Notes under the pieces: generated by a model
The model's database searches: none
Seen by the model: the letters and a program-made list of their open reading frames with translations, nothing else
Told to the model about the DNA's origin: nothing
Made by a program: the position numbers and the translations under genes
Assembly (NCBI GenBank): GCA_036346405.1
Contig: CM070567.1
Location: 46,797,633 to 46,861,632, forward strand
Direction of reading: 5' to 3'
DNA length: 64,000 nucleotides
Source: Phyllostachys edulis
Lineage: Eukaryota > Streptophyta > Magnoliopsida > Poales > Poaceae
Part shown: positions 11,790 to 21,925 of the stretch, piece by piece
Layout of the letters: the number at the start of each line of letters is the position of its first letter
How positions within the stretch are numbered: the first letter of the stretch is position 1

Positions 11790-12540
11790 GTTTAGCCCAG
11801 AGGCGCGGCGGCCAGAGGCCGAGCCGCAGTCGGGCCGAGCCAGCGCGAGGGGGCGCGGGGAGCCGAGGGAGGCAGGGAGGACCGGGGCTCGCGGATGGCG
11901 ACGGAGGCGCACACGCAAGCGCTGGCGGTGTGGCGGCGTAGACCGGGCTGGAGTGGACCCGGGCAGAGGAGACGGCGGCGCTGGCCTCTGGCCGCGCCGA
12001 GCCGTGCGCGGTGGCGTCGGGCCGGAAGAGAGCGGGCCGGAGGGCGCTGAGGGCGGCGGCTTGAGGGAGCGGGCCGAGACCGGGGTAGCAGCACCGGGCC
12101 GGACCCCAGGGCGGCGCGTGGAGGCGACGGGCCCGGCAGACCCGACTGGCGGGAGCGGCGCCGGGGCGGCTCGAGGCGGCGGCAGGGGAGCTGAGGAGGC
12201 GGAGGCCGGCGACGGAGCGGCGCCATGAGGGGAGGCGCGGCGTCAGGCGGCGCCGAGACCGGGCGGCACGGGCGCTGGCCGAGGCGGCAGCAGGGGCCGG
12301 TGGAGCCGGCGTCGCAGGCGGGAGCGGCAGGCCTCGGGCAGGGCCGGCGGCATCTGGAGCGGGAGGCGCGGCATTAGGCGGCTCGGAGACGGCGGGGAGC
12401 TCAGCAGGAGCGGCGCCGGGCCGAGGCAGCGGCCAGCGGCGCGGGCGCGAGTCGGCGGCAGCAACCGGCGGGCCAGGGCGGCGGCGCGGGGCGCAGACGG
12501 CGGCGCCGGCAGGGGGCAGGTCGGGCCGAGCTTGGGGCTC
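11790..12540. other. Extremely GC-rich island inside solo-LTR 2
   Basis: About 750 bp dominated by GGCGGC, GCCGGG and CGGCG words, in otherwise AT-rich DNA. Long open frames exist on both strands, as expected when stop codons are rare. No domain is recognisable. It could be a captured 5' exon or UTR, or a feature of this LTR family. Confidence 0.6.
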
Positions 12541-12624
12541 CTCCCCTGGTGGCTTGTTTTGGGAAGAAGAGAGAGAGAAGGGAGAGTAAGGAAATGAGGT
12601 GTGTTGGAGAAGATTGGGGATAGA

Positions 12625-12740
12625 AGAAAGTAAGGGGTGGTGGTGTATGTGTGCGTGTGTGGTGTTGGCTGTGTGCCGTGCGTGTGTGCTTGGGTGCGGC
12701 CGAGTGTGTGTGTGTGAGTGAGAGAGAGAGAGAGAGGATT
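12625..12740. repeat. (GT)n-like then (GA)n microsatellite
   Basis: Degenerate GTGTGT-rich sequence, a TGTGTGTGTGTGAGTGAG transition, then a GA run ending near 12736. Confidence 0.8.
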
Positions 12741-13577
12741 TTAGAGATTAAAATCTTTTCTAAGGAGGAATTAGAATTGTGTGGCCTTTAAGTAAATCGT
12801 TGCGATATTGTGTTGAATCAGTAGCTTTTATAAACTAATTAATTATTAGCTGCGTAATTCTTACGGTTAATTAATCTAACTGGGATATTGCCGAATTAAC
12901 CAACTTAAAATAAATCTGTGGAGTAATTGCTAAAATAACTTGTGTTGCCGTTAGTTCTATTATTAGCAAGTCTTTTTGCATGCGTAGCAAAGCTTTGCAT
13001 CGTTGGCAATTAGTCGAACAAATTGAACTGCCTTAATCATGTAAATTAATTAAAGTAACCCCAAACCGGTGTAAAGAAATAATTAATACAGGCGGGCTTA
13101 ATTAAAATCATTTAGACGTTTCTGTTCGATTAAATTGGTTATATGTTTTAGTTGTGGGTGTGAGTAGTGTTTTATTTCTCGGTCGTTAAAGCGCGAACCT
13201 CGGGTTTCTACCTTAGTGCGCATAGAGAATAGAACGACTAATTGGGAAGAACTAACTTAGTCGAGGTCTCGAAAGAGTTTTACTTAAATTAAATTGTGCT
13301 AACAAACTAGAAGCTACTAACCTAGGTACGCGTATTATCACTCAAAATCAACTAAGTATTTATTTATATATGTATTGTTCGTGCCACCGCTTTGCTCTGA
13401 GAGGACTAACCAACCCGACGCGAGCGAAGAAATCGATCAGAGATTCGTCGACGCCGATCTTTCCTACAACTCTACAGGCAAGCTATCCTCTTGACCATAA
13501 ACATAGTTAATTTAAATATAAACCGTATATTGCACTATTATGTTTATTGCATCAAAATTGTTTTCTCAAAATTTAAA

Positions 13578-13765
13578 TAAATGATTAAGGTGAAAATGAT
13601 TAAGATGAATATGACTAAGATGAATGTGATTAAGATGAATATGGTGAGATGAAAATGATTAAGATGATTATGAAAGAAATGAGAATGAGAAAGGAAGAAA
13701 GAAATGAAAATGATTTATGGTGGGTAAAGGGGCCTGGCGAAACGCGATTTATGATGATGATGATG
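13578..13765 (+). repeat. ATGATTAAGATGAAT minisatellite and GAT run
   Basis: GATTAAGATGAATATGA-like units repeat with variations from 13578 to about 13680. A short (GAT)n run follows at 13749-13768. Low-complexity DNA within solo-LTR 2. Confidence 0.75.
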
Positions 13766-14850
13766 ATGAGGTAAGAGGTGGGCCCCTTTTTACATATGGT
13801 TATAATATAAGGACAAACAAAACTCTTGCTCGGTCTGAAGCCGTAAATTTAGTACCAACCATTTTCCCGTTTAGGCGGGCAGAAAATGCTACCTTGTTAC
13901 GTAATTATGATCTCCACAACGGGACACATTGGAGTGTTTGGGCACGGAAGAGCGCCGGCCCAAGGAGGAGTGTTGAGCACGGACGATGGCCGCCTCAACC
14001 AACATTTCTGGAACTCGGTGTATGACGAGGTCAGCAGCGTGATTAAATCAGCACCGACGGAAGGTAATGGGTGGAGACTTAATCACGTAAAATGGAAAAC
14101 ATTCTGTGTTCTGAACTCGAACCCGCATCTAAGGAAATGCTGAGGACCTGGCTCATTTAGAGCTCAGAATGACTGTGGGTAAAGTGGTACAAAGCCTGCG
14201 CAGTGCTATATCAAATCATGAACTCATGCCAGTCTCCTAGATTGGAGTCTACGGGAACCGCCAGGGGTCTTTCTTCTCTCCGAGTGACAAGTAGTGTTTT
14301 CAGTATTAAAATCTGCCACCTAATGTTTTAATAAATTATTTTCAAAAATGAGATGACTTAGAAAATGTGATAACAACTTTGAACCACCATCCAAAGGCAT
14401 TCTTTGCTATTAATGCTTGCTGAGTACATTCGTGTACTCAACCTTGTTAGTATTCTCCTTTGTAGATCCTAGTCCAGTCGGGAACTTTCCCAAGTGGGAT
14501 GACGGACATGCAGGTACCGAAATAGCTGCTGGAGGAGAAGGCGCGGACTACGAGGATCAGAGCGAGATGGACGCCATTTTTGACTCATGGGACGAATAGA
14601 AGGCCGAGACTTCAGTGTTGGCGAGAAAAGCGGAGCAGTTCCTTTTGGTAACTGTGTAATATTTGTATTAAAAACCATAGCCTTGCGTGGCTATTACTGG
14701 AATAAAATGTACAGTTTCTATCTTATTGTTCTACTGCGTGACTCTGGTAAAGGCTTACTATTCGTTGGAGCAGTGTTTTACTGAACAAACGAATAGTAAT
14801 CCGTATGCCTAAGTGTGATTACCCTTAGGGTAATGACACGGGGCGTCACA

Positions 14851-15369
14851 GTTCCTCTCAACCTTAGTAGCACTACCTCCACCATGGCCAAACTACCACC
14901 GCCGTCGCCACCCGTTATTGGCACCTCCTCGCTACCCCACTCCCCAAACCATCACCACCATCGGCTCTGCATCGTCTCAAGAATTTCATTTTTTCCATTC
15001 CTAGGGCCAGGCTACTTCTCCTTTGCCATTCTCCTACCTAGCACGACGCACCTCTCTATGTTCTCCTTGTCCAGAGCTATAGGAGGAAGACTGCATTTCT
15101 CTTACTCCCTATGACAAGTAGGCCCCATCAAGAAATTTTCAAACTTGACTCTACGACAAGTGGACCCCACCACTTGCAATAATTTTTAAGCTGCATCCGT
15201 CGCCACTTTGTCGCCGTGTCATTCGCCACGGTGTCAAAATTACCTCCAAAACCGCCTCAGGGGGTACCTAGACAGTTTTGCATAGTTAAGAGGGCACAAT
15301 ACACGGTTTTATACTTCAATGGAAAGTAGACGAACCACCATACTTGAGGGGGTTAAGTAGACTTTTTCC
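14851..15369. other. MULE-1 right interior and right terminal inverted repeat (unit A)
   Basis: The inverted repeat proper is about 15180-15369, ending GTAGACTTTTTCC. The interior (14851-15180) is matched in unit C on both sides of solo-LTR 3. No gene is evident. Confidence 0.7.
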
Positions 15370-15431
15370 TTGTATATATAGAATATACAGTGCATAATGT
15401 CTGAACCTCTCATAGAGATCAATCGCTGTAG

Positions 15432-15557
15432 GACAAGGCAAACAAGAAAATCGGAGCTTCAGCATCTTCTTCCGGCGTGATAACGGTTGTGGTGCGCAAA
15501 TTTGGTGAAGACGACGACGACGATAACGCAGGCGCTGGAGCAGTTAATTTACTGTGA
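15432..15557 (+). CDS. Last exon of the unrecognised host gene, unit A copy
   Basis: CTGTAG acceptor, then 41 codons from 15432 and a TGA at 15555-15557. The peptide starts DKANKKIGASASSS, has VITVVVRKFGE and ends in an Asp-rich tail. The same exon is open at 36947 and 49673, differing by substitutions but without indels until the very end of copy C. That argues for a real coding exon. Its phase fits the exon ending at 1526. It is convergent with the citrate-binding-protein-like gene that starts its stop codon at 15919. The family is not recognised. Confidence 0.5.
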   Translation, partial: DKANKKIGASASSSGVITVVVRKFGEDDDDDNAGAGAVNLL

Positions 15558-16623
15558 GATCGATCTTTAATTAAGAGTTGCATGGACTTATAAACATAAA
15601 AGCCCATCAGAATTGTGCTTTCCTGTAACTAAGTATCCACTGTAATTCTATAACCAAGTGTCCGTCCATGTCTGAACTCCGAATCAATCACTGCAGGAAA
15701 AAAGAAACAGAGAAGACTAAAGCTGCAACACCTTCACATAATTTCCAAACATGTACATTACAACAAAGAACACTGAGCATACATACAGAATAACAAATCA
15801 TACAATGCATACATGAACATTACAGACATGCATGTTTACTCCAACTCCAAGAACATATGTGCATACAAACAAATAATTTAGTCGTCGTAAATTATATATA
15901 ACACGAATCGATGTTGTATCAATCTTTCCTGAGGATCCTGACATGCTTCCAGCGAGACTCCATGCAAGTGGAGGGGTGGTTCTGCGCGTACACGCCGAAC
16001 TTGAAGTAGTGCGAGTTGCCGCCGCGGCCGGGGGCGCGTAGCTTCTCCACGCCGTCGACGAACACGGTGACGGTCGACGCGCCAACGTCGTGGACCACGT
16101 TGAGCCGGAACCACCGGTCGTAGATGCCGTCCTCGACCACCTGCTGGTCATAGTACTCAGTCATACCGCCGTCGTGAGCGTCGCATCGGCGTCGTCGCGT
16201 GCTTTCGTGGCGCCAACACTGCATGATGGACACCCGTCGTCTTGGGACGACACGTAGCCGTAGCCCTCGAATTGCCACACACCGGAAGAGTAGTCGTATC
16301 CCTAGAGAGAATGTCCAATTATAAAATCTTACAAAAAATCACTATGTGTGTCTCAAATAATCTCGTGTTTATTTAGAGACAACACATACTAGTCAACTAG
16401 CTAGTGGTACCTGTTAAATACCAGCCGCCAGTATACTTTCTCTAGACACAAATTATTGTTGCCTCTGTTCAGAAAAGGTTCTTGTCCCCATGTAATGCGT
16501 GTGGTCAATGTTTTTCTTATCTTTGACCCATAGTTTCTTTTATATATTATGTAATTTTATCATGTGAAAAATATATAACTTGATTTACTGCAAAAAAAAC
16601 ACAATTTTATAGCTTTACAAATA

Positions 16624-16861
16624 CTCCATCTGCCCACGAACATAAGTTGTTTTAACTTTTCACGGTCTCTAATGGAAAACTTTGATTGATGTTTTTTTAT
16701 CTAATATACTAGCAAAAAATATATACTAAAAAATATTTTGCAAGATAAATCCAATTACATTATTTTTATATTGTCATATACTCATAGATATACTACTGGT
16801 CAAAGTTTTAAAAGTTAATAGCACGGATCCCATGACAACCTAAATTTAGATATAGGGGGAG
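16624..16861. mobile_element. Stowaway-like MITE, unit A
   Basis: Begins CTCCATCTGCCCAC, ends TAGGGGGAG and is flanked by TA dinucleotides (16622-16623 and 16862-16863), the usual Stowaway target. The ends are decayed. The same element is present at the same place in units B and C, so it predates the triplication. Confidence 0.6.
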
Positions 16862-17094
16862 TATATTGTAATACAGAAAAGGGTAATGCTACCTGTCCTA
16901 TATGCATCGGACGTCTCACTCCACGGAACCAACTCAATTGATTTCCACGTGTTTCAACCTCCATCACATAATAACCTTATCTCGTTACTCCCACCCACAT
17001 GCATCACAATTCATCTCCTTCTTCTCTCCCCCTGCAGCTCCCTCTCCAACCATACATGTTACCTTATCTCTCTCAACCTACCCCTCCGATAAGC

Positions 17095-17396
17095 TAGAGC
17101 TGTTCAAATGCCAGGCCGGATCGGGCTTCGAGCCGGGCTTGAAAAGCCCGGCCGAAATTTGGCAAGCCCGGCCCGAAAAGGTGAATTTCCTATTAAAATG
17201 CATTATTTTAATCTTTTTTGGAATAAAAAAGTATTTATTTAATTTATTTTCAGGATATTTCTATTATTTTAATTTTTTTTCAGGATTTCAGGCCGGGCCA
17301 GGCTTCCTTCGAGCCGGAATTGCGGTCCCAAGCCCGGTCCGGACATGACCGGGCTCGGGCCGGGCCGACGGGCCGGGCTGCACGTGAACAGGTCTA
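17095..17396. mobile_element. Small hAT-type element (302 bp)
   Basis: Ends TAGAGCTGTTCA and TGAACAGGTCTA pair at 11 of 12 positions. It is flanked by 8-mers CGATAAGC (17087-17094) and CTATAAGC (17397-17404), one mismatch apart, as expected for hAT transposases. The interior is rich in GGCCGGGC words on both sides of an AT-rich core. Units B and C lack it, and unit C keeps two adjacent copies of the 8-mer. Non-autonomous. Confidence 0.8.
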
Positions 17397-17397
17397 C

Positions 17398-17404
17398 TAT
17401 AAGC
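17398..17404 (+). promoter_or_regulatory. TATA-like box of the intronic gene, at the hAT target site
   Basis: TATAAGC lies about 60 bp upstream of the ATG at 17461. The motif is part of the hAT target-site duplication, so in unit A the element separates it from its original upstream DNA. Function is inferred from position only. Confidence 0.4.
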
Positions 17405-17460
17405 CCATTGATAGAGCACCATACCCTACCACCTCACGGTCTCAGACCTAAGCACCAGCA

Positions 17461-17730
17461 ATGCCTAGCATCCACTCCACTACCCTCCTACTCACCATGA
17501 GCTGCCTCCTGCTGCTCGCCTCTGCGTCACCGGCATTGCCAGACCCAGCGTCGCTCGAGCCTTCGTTGCTCTTCCCCTTGTCCGGCACCTCCTCGGCTCA
17601 GCCTACCGCAGCGTCCACCATCCCGGCCTTCCCGGAGCAATCCGAGGCTGCCGTTGTATCCACCACCTGCGAGCTCACAACCGTCCCCGTCGCTCCTCCC
17701 GACCGTCCTCGCCTCTTGGAATGCCACTAG
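17461..17730 (+). pseudogene. Small secreted-protein gene in the intron, unit A (frameshifted)
   Basis: Starts MPSIHSTTLLL, a classic signal peptide with a Leu-rich core, followed by SPALPDPASLEPSLLFPLSG and IPAFPEQSEAA. Compared with units B and C (118 codons) it carries one extra base in the CELT region and ends after 89 codons. The full-length copies continue with LLPTVLASCNATSGALPPRL and then Cys-rich sequence. This pattern resembles the N-terminal part of plant GPI-anchored proteins of the At1g61900 type, but I cannot confirm it. It lies antisense within the citrate-binding-protein-like intron, with a TATAAG box about 60 bp upstream at the hAT target. Confidence 0.5.
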
Positions 17731-17854
17731 CGGTGCCCTCCCTCCGCGGCTATGGTGCTGCCCCCGTGAGGCTATGGTGGTGGAGGTAGGGCGAGCAGGT
17801 ACCATGGAGGGAGCCTGAGGCTAAGCTTGCCGTCAAGTCTCAGGGCCAGTGAGT

Positions 17855-18430
17855 TGGGTGTTTGTTGCAGCCATATGTTCTTTTTGTTGCAAGAGGTGAT
17901 TTGAGATGTTGAGACTACAGTTTTTGAATGTTGCAATAATAAAGTCTTGCAATGCTATTTTTTAAAATAATTTCTCAATGTTGCATCTGGTGTTGTTCAT
18001 TGTTGCACATGTGAAATCAGAATGTTTCATAAGTTATGCTCAAATATTGCAACACCCGATCATCCAATTTTTTTTGTTGCTAACTGGTGTTTTTTGTGCT
18101 CTAATGAATTTGAATATGTTGTTGCTTGAGATGCCTGATGTGTTGCATATGTGTTTTCAAAATGTTGCAAGTGCCCCCGCCCCAAATTGTTGCATCCGTG
18201 TTTTCAAAATGTTGCAAAGGTTATAATATCATCGATTAATGTTTTTCCAAACTTCTGTGCTAATTTTCTAAGTATATATACGTATGCTAACAAGATCTTT
18301 TTAATTTTTAAGTGAATTTTGACAAGATTAAGGATCCCCTCTCCATTTTTCGAGATCCAAGTATTTTGTTGCATATGTCGAGTTTTTTTTGTTGCATGTG
18401 TGCGTTGGACATGCTGGGGGGAAGAGTCGG
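17855..18430. repeat. TGTTGCA word cluster, unit A
   Basis: TGTTGCA or TTGTTGC occurs about 14 times in under 600 bp, commonly preceded by AA or TT. Copies in units B and C keep most of them. It may be subterminal DNA of an old transposon. No ends were identified. Confidence 0.55.
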
Positions 18431-18976
18431 GAGTGCACGATGGGAAACAAGTTGCTCCTTAAAGAAAACTAATGGTTAAATATGCATTTAAGATAATGTT
18501 GCAAACATCAAGAATTAATTCTTGACCTTAATTATGTGAGCTTCCCCTCTGTTAGCTCGATATATATGGCCTTTTTAAAACACAATAATTTTGTGGGAAC
18601 AGATTAAATACACAGTTCATCCTAGAAATAAAATTAGTTTTTGTTTTCAGCTCAGTAAACCAACAGCAATCTGAGAGTAGGCATGCAACAAAGACCCTTT
18701 AGTTAATTGAAAACCAAAATTTAGAAAAATAAGAAGCTAGTATATATGTGGCTGCTAGCAGATATAGTCCAGCTGGACATTTGAACGACCTCTAAAGTCC
18801 AGTCAAACAATCCATCAGTTGGAATACCATGCCAAGTAGTTGGTGCAAGGAAACTGGAAAATAATGGAATTTGTTCTATCCATGAAAATTAATCAGCATA
18901 ATATATATATATATCCAAGACTAATATATATAATAACTCTACAAATATGACGATTATTCTGTTGTTACTTAATTAC
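18431..18976. other. Remainder of the citrate-binding-protein-like intron
   Basis: AT-rich, with no gene or transposon end recognised apart from a short (TA)n near 18900. Nearly identical in the three units. Confidence 0.6.
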
Positions 18977-19378
18977 CGTCATCCTGATCTCTGTCCTTGG
19001 GCTGGTGTTGCTCTGGCGGGCATGGGGCTTGTCGGAGGACAGCACCCACAGCTGCCTGACGGTGCCGTCGAACCTGTACCGCTCGCCGCTTGGCACGTCG
19101 TATGGCCGCTGCAGCACGAAGTTTCGGTCGCCGAGGCTCACCGCCGTGAACCCCTCCGTCGGGTCGCCGGCCTTGGGTGCCCTTGCCGTCGCCTCAACGA
19201 CGCATGACGACGGCAGGGACGCCAACAAGGCAATCAGACACACAACAACCCAAGAGAAAGTGTGAGTAGCCATGCGTGCGTAGCTTCTGCTTTGCTTCTC
19301 TCCCTCCCCCCCTCTCTCTCTCTATGTATGTATGTTTGTATAGGCTTGTGATGAGCGGCAACTAAGGCTTCCCTGTCG

Positions 19379-19386
19379 TTTATATA
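19379..19386 (-). promoter_or_regulatory. TATA box of the unit A citrate-binding-protein-like gene
   Basis: TATATAAA on the minus strand, about 105 bp upstream of the ATG at 19273. It is followed by a CATACATACATAGAGAGAG leader. The same box occurs at 53290-53297 (unit C) and, as CTATATAG, at 40464-40471 (unit B). Confidence 0.6.
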
Positions 19387-19399
19387 GAGTTTTTGGGGA

Positions 19400-20404
19400 T
19401 CTTACTATATTCAGAGAAATTGACAGCTTACATACTCTGGATGTTTACACACCAAGGATTGATTAGTTTTTGTTGTTTATTTGGAGTAGCTAGTCAAGCA
19501 CGTCGGTAAAAAAATGACTAGCTAGATAAGCCAGCCTTTGCTTTGTTTTAACCCCGGCTAAATGGGGTTTTTTCTATGGTGTTGGTTTTAACTGCACATG
19601 TCTTCATCCTCGTTCCTTGCCGAAGCTTGTTGTAGGCTTGCCTGGTGCTTATTTTTTAGGGCCGTCTATACGAGATTCGACTGTATTCTCAGCCTAAAAC
19701 AGTCAACTTTTAGTTCATTTACAACTTTATTATACATGAATTACAATAAGTTATTTATGTAATTTTTGTTCTTAGTCACTGTAATTATTTTTGAAAGTCT
19801 TAATAACTCATATTTCTATCACATGATTCAAAATCTAACATGTACTTTGAAAGATTGAGCAAAAATAAAGACAAAAAATGAAATTATATACCAACAAAAT
19901 ACGGCAATGTGGTGAACTCGTTATATTCCGAAGAAAAAATCATAATAAATTCGAACCCAATTCATCAGATGGGAAGAAGTGCAAATAAGAAAGCATATCA
20001 GACGGATGAAAATTCGACTATTTTAACAAAAGAAAACAGTTCGACTATTTTAACAAAAGAAAACAGTTAAATGTTATTTAGCAAAACCGTTACTTTTGTG
20101 CCTTGAAACCACCTACAGGACTAAGCTCACAAATACCAATAAAACAATGCTAACTGTTCATTTTTACAGTGTCATTTTTACACAGAGAGATAGCATAATA
20201 AATGAGAACATGTATAGTGCTACCACCCTTACAATGCTAACTGTGCTGCCTCTCTTCAAAACGTAATGTAACAGTCATGAAATTTTTTGAATGAAAATTG
20301 ATAACGTTGACACAGATCAATCTATCATGCTACAAAATTTCAAATCTAAATTATGTCTACACATTGATAAATAAAAAAGACAAAGTTTGCCGAAAAGAAA
20401 TCTG

Positions 20405-20407
<3 letters not shown>
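19400..20407. other. Upstream region of the citrate-binding-protein-like gene, with a short tandem duplication
   Basis: No gene. At about 20019-20068 the words TTCGACTATTTTAACAAAAG and AAACAG are duplicated in tandem (period about 27 bp). Units B and C have a single copy. The rest aligns closely with 40490-41458 and 61063-61976. Confidence 0.6.

Positions 20408-20478
<71 letters not shown>
20408..20478. repeat. (TA)n microsatellite, unit A
   Basis: About 35 TA repeats. The same locus is (TA)n in unit B (41459-41528) and a hexamer repeat in unit C (61977-62070). Confidence 0.95.
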
Positions 20479-20484
<6 letters not shown>

Positions 20485-21323
20485 AACTGTTCACCGCAAT
20501 TCATCTTTTTGGGATATACGTTGTAGTTTCAATTTAATCTTTGAAGGATGCTAGACAATACCATACCCTGCCTAACCAAAATTTTCAGAATTTTTTATGA
20601 TAATTTATATCATTTTTCGAAGAGAGGTAGCACGGATAGCACCATAAAGATGTAACATCGTAATAAATGATCAATGTACAGTCGTCGGCCACACGGTAAT
20701 AGAATAGGGACGTGAACATGAGAGCGTATCTAGTCTAGTTCACATGGATCGATGGCGAGTTTACAAGATTCGTGCACGGTGATCGATCGAGTGCAGCATG
20801 AACGTACAAGACAACTTTTTTTTTTTGTTTAATTTCTTGAGCACGGGCGGCAGCTTAATCCGGGTGCTGACGCCGAGGGGTGAAACAAGTTAGTTGCTTG
20901 CCTGCATCACTGCATTGGCATCAGGTGGAGCTGTATGTGCTGCCATGCATATATCTGCTAGCTGTGGAGTGCCCAGGAAAAATGCGTCCATGCATATTTA
21001 TTCTCCCCGGCCGGCCTATGTACCGCACATTTGTGCCAATTGGCCGGCTCTCTCTCTCTCCGTGGCCCTTTGCAATTGATCTAATAATCTTCATGGATAT
21101 ATGTAAAGTCCATCGATGGAGCATGTTATCTGAAATGCAAGCTCAGATAGGTTGTCACCTGCTCAACAGCATTTTGGATGGATGGCAATTCATTCCTATT
21201 CGCCAAAGGAAAAAAAAAGAGAAGAGGAATCATTCCACAGAAAAGTCGAGTCGAGTTGCCGACATGGGAACGAGGCAGGCAAACTACCTCAGGCTCGCTC
21301 AAGCTGCCGTTCACGGTTCACAT
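20479..21323. other. Intergenic DNA shared by the three units
   Basis: Matches 41529-42381 (B) and about 62071-63796 (C, with insertions). Open frames here are short and not conserved between units. I see no gene. Confidence 0.6.
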
Positions 21324-21925
21324 GAGAATTTTTTTTAAAATTAATATTATTTTAAAAATATTTACAAAAATACGTAGCCGCCCCCCAAAAAATTACAAAA
21401 ATAACTCCCAACTTGCGACAGATACTATCGCGAGTTGAAATAGCGACAGGGACCCTCTTAGGCCCTGTCGCCGGGCCAGTTAGCTGTCGCCAATTGAACT
21501 GACGATAGGTACTTAAAACCCTTAACTGATTGATCTGTTTGTGATTTTTATAGATTTTCAACGGTACGAAATCTGTTAGACTCGCAATAACATTTTGTAA
21601 TCGTCGTATGTTATTCTAGTGCGGTGAATTTCTGAAGAATTTTGCGTGAACTTCTGAAGAATTTTGCGAGAATGATTGAGGTATCAATGATTCGTAAGTA
21701 GGAAGGTAAGTGATATTGCGATGCGCCTAGGAATTCATACACGATGGAGAACTTTGGAGAAATGACCTCTTGCATAACATTGGTCATGTACATGCACTGC
21801 ATATTATGTAATGAAACAAATGTGAATTTGTCATTACTATCAAAACTACGACAAATCATACTAATATTACATAACATTCAGCAAAACGTCATACCATTTA
21901 ATTTGTTTCAAATTAAAATGATAAT

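Larger units (their letters stand above)
10299..14850 (+). mobile_element. Solo-LTR-like insertion 2 (probably Gypsy)
   Basis: Starts TGTGAGGACCCG and ends CGGGGCGTCACA. Unit C has the uninterrupted site (43774-43790), which proves this is an insertion. The duplication is imperfect: ATTC on the left and GTTC on the right. The 3' part contains TGCTGAGTAC, GTGTACTCAACC and an AATAAAA-like region near 14700, an arrangement I associate with LTRs of long grass Gypsy elements. No pol frames are visible in 4.55 kb, so it is a solo LTR or a non-coding derivative. Confidence 0.6.
1584..15369. mobile_element. MULE-1: Mutator-like element with long inverted ends, invaded by LTR elements
   Basis: The left end starts GGAAAAAGTCTACTT and the right end finishes as its reverse complement at 15369. 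Similarity between the two ends extends for about 200 bp. Flanking 9-mers are TTATATATA (1575-1583) and TTGTATATA (15370-15378), matching 8 of 9, as expected for the 9-bp duplication made by Mutator-type transposases. Removing the LTR insertions (2872-9433 and 10299-14850) leaves about 2.7 kb with no transposase frame, so it is a non-autonomous element. Its right half recurs in unit C and its right end in unit B. Confidence 0.75.
15919..19273 (-). pseudogene. Citrate-binding-protein-like gene, unit A (two exons, frameshifted)
   Basis: Exon 1 is 19273-18977 (99 codons) with a signal peptide of about 28 residues (MATHTFSWVVVCLIALLA) and then DPTEGFTAVSLGDRNF, LQRPYDVP, QLWVLSSDKPHARQSN and SPRTEIRM. 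The donor is ACG|GTAATT. Exon 2 (16301-15919) begins GYDYSSGVWQFEGYGYV and ends DRWFRLNVVHDVG, TVTVFVDGVEK, HYFKFGVYAQNHPS and KHVRILRKD. This order and these motifs match plant citrate-binding proteins (alginate-lyase-2 / polysaccharide-lyase-7-like fold), vacuolar or secreted proteins of about 200 residues. Relative to unit B, one base is missing just after GYGYV, which shifts the frame, and the next 20 codons look scrambled. Exon 1 is intact. The intron (about 2.7 kb) holds a MITE, a hAT element and a gene on the opposite strand. Confidence 0.8.

Noticed and set aside
11792..12464. Long Arg/Pro/Ala-rich open frames on both strands
   Set aside because: They overlap on opposite strands in very GC-rich DNA where stop codons are rare, show no domain and lie inside an LTR-like insertion.
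1584..15369. A single 13.8-kb autonomous transposon
   Set aside because: Most of the length is nested LTR-like DNA and no transposase is present between the inverted ends.
20880..21338. Protein of about 150 residues upstream of MULE-2
   Set aside because: The frame is not conserved in the matching stretches of units B and C, and it shows no domain.
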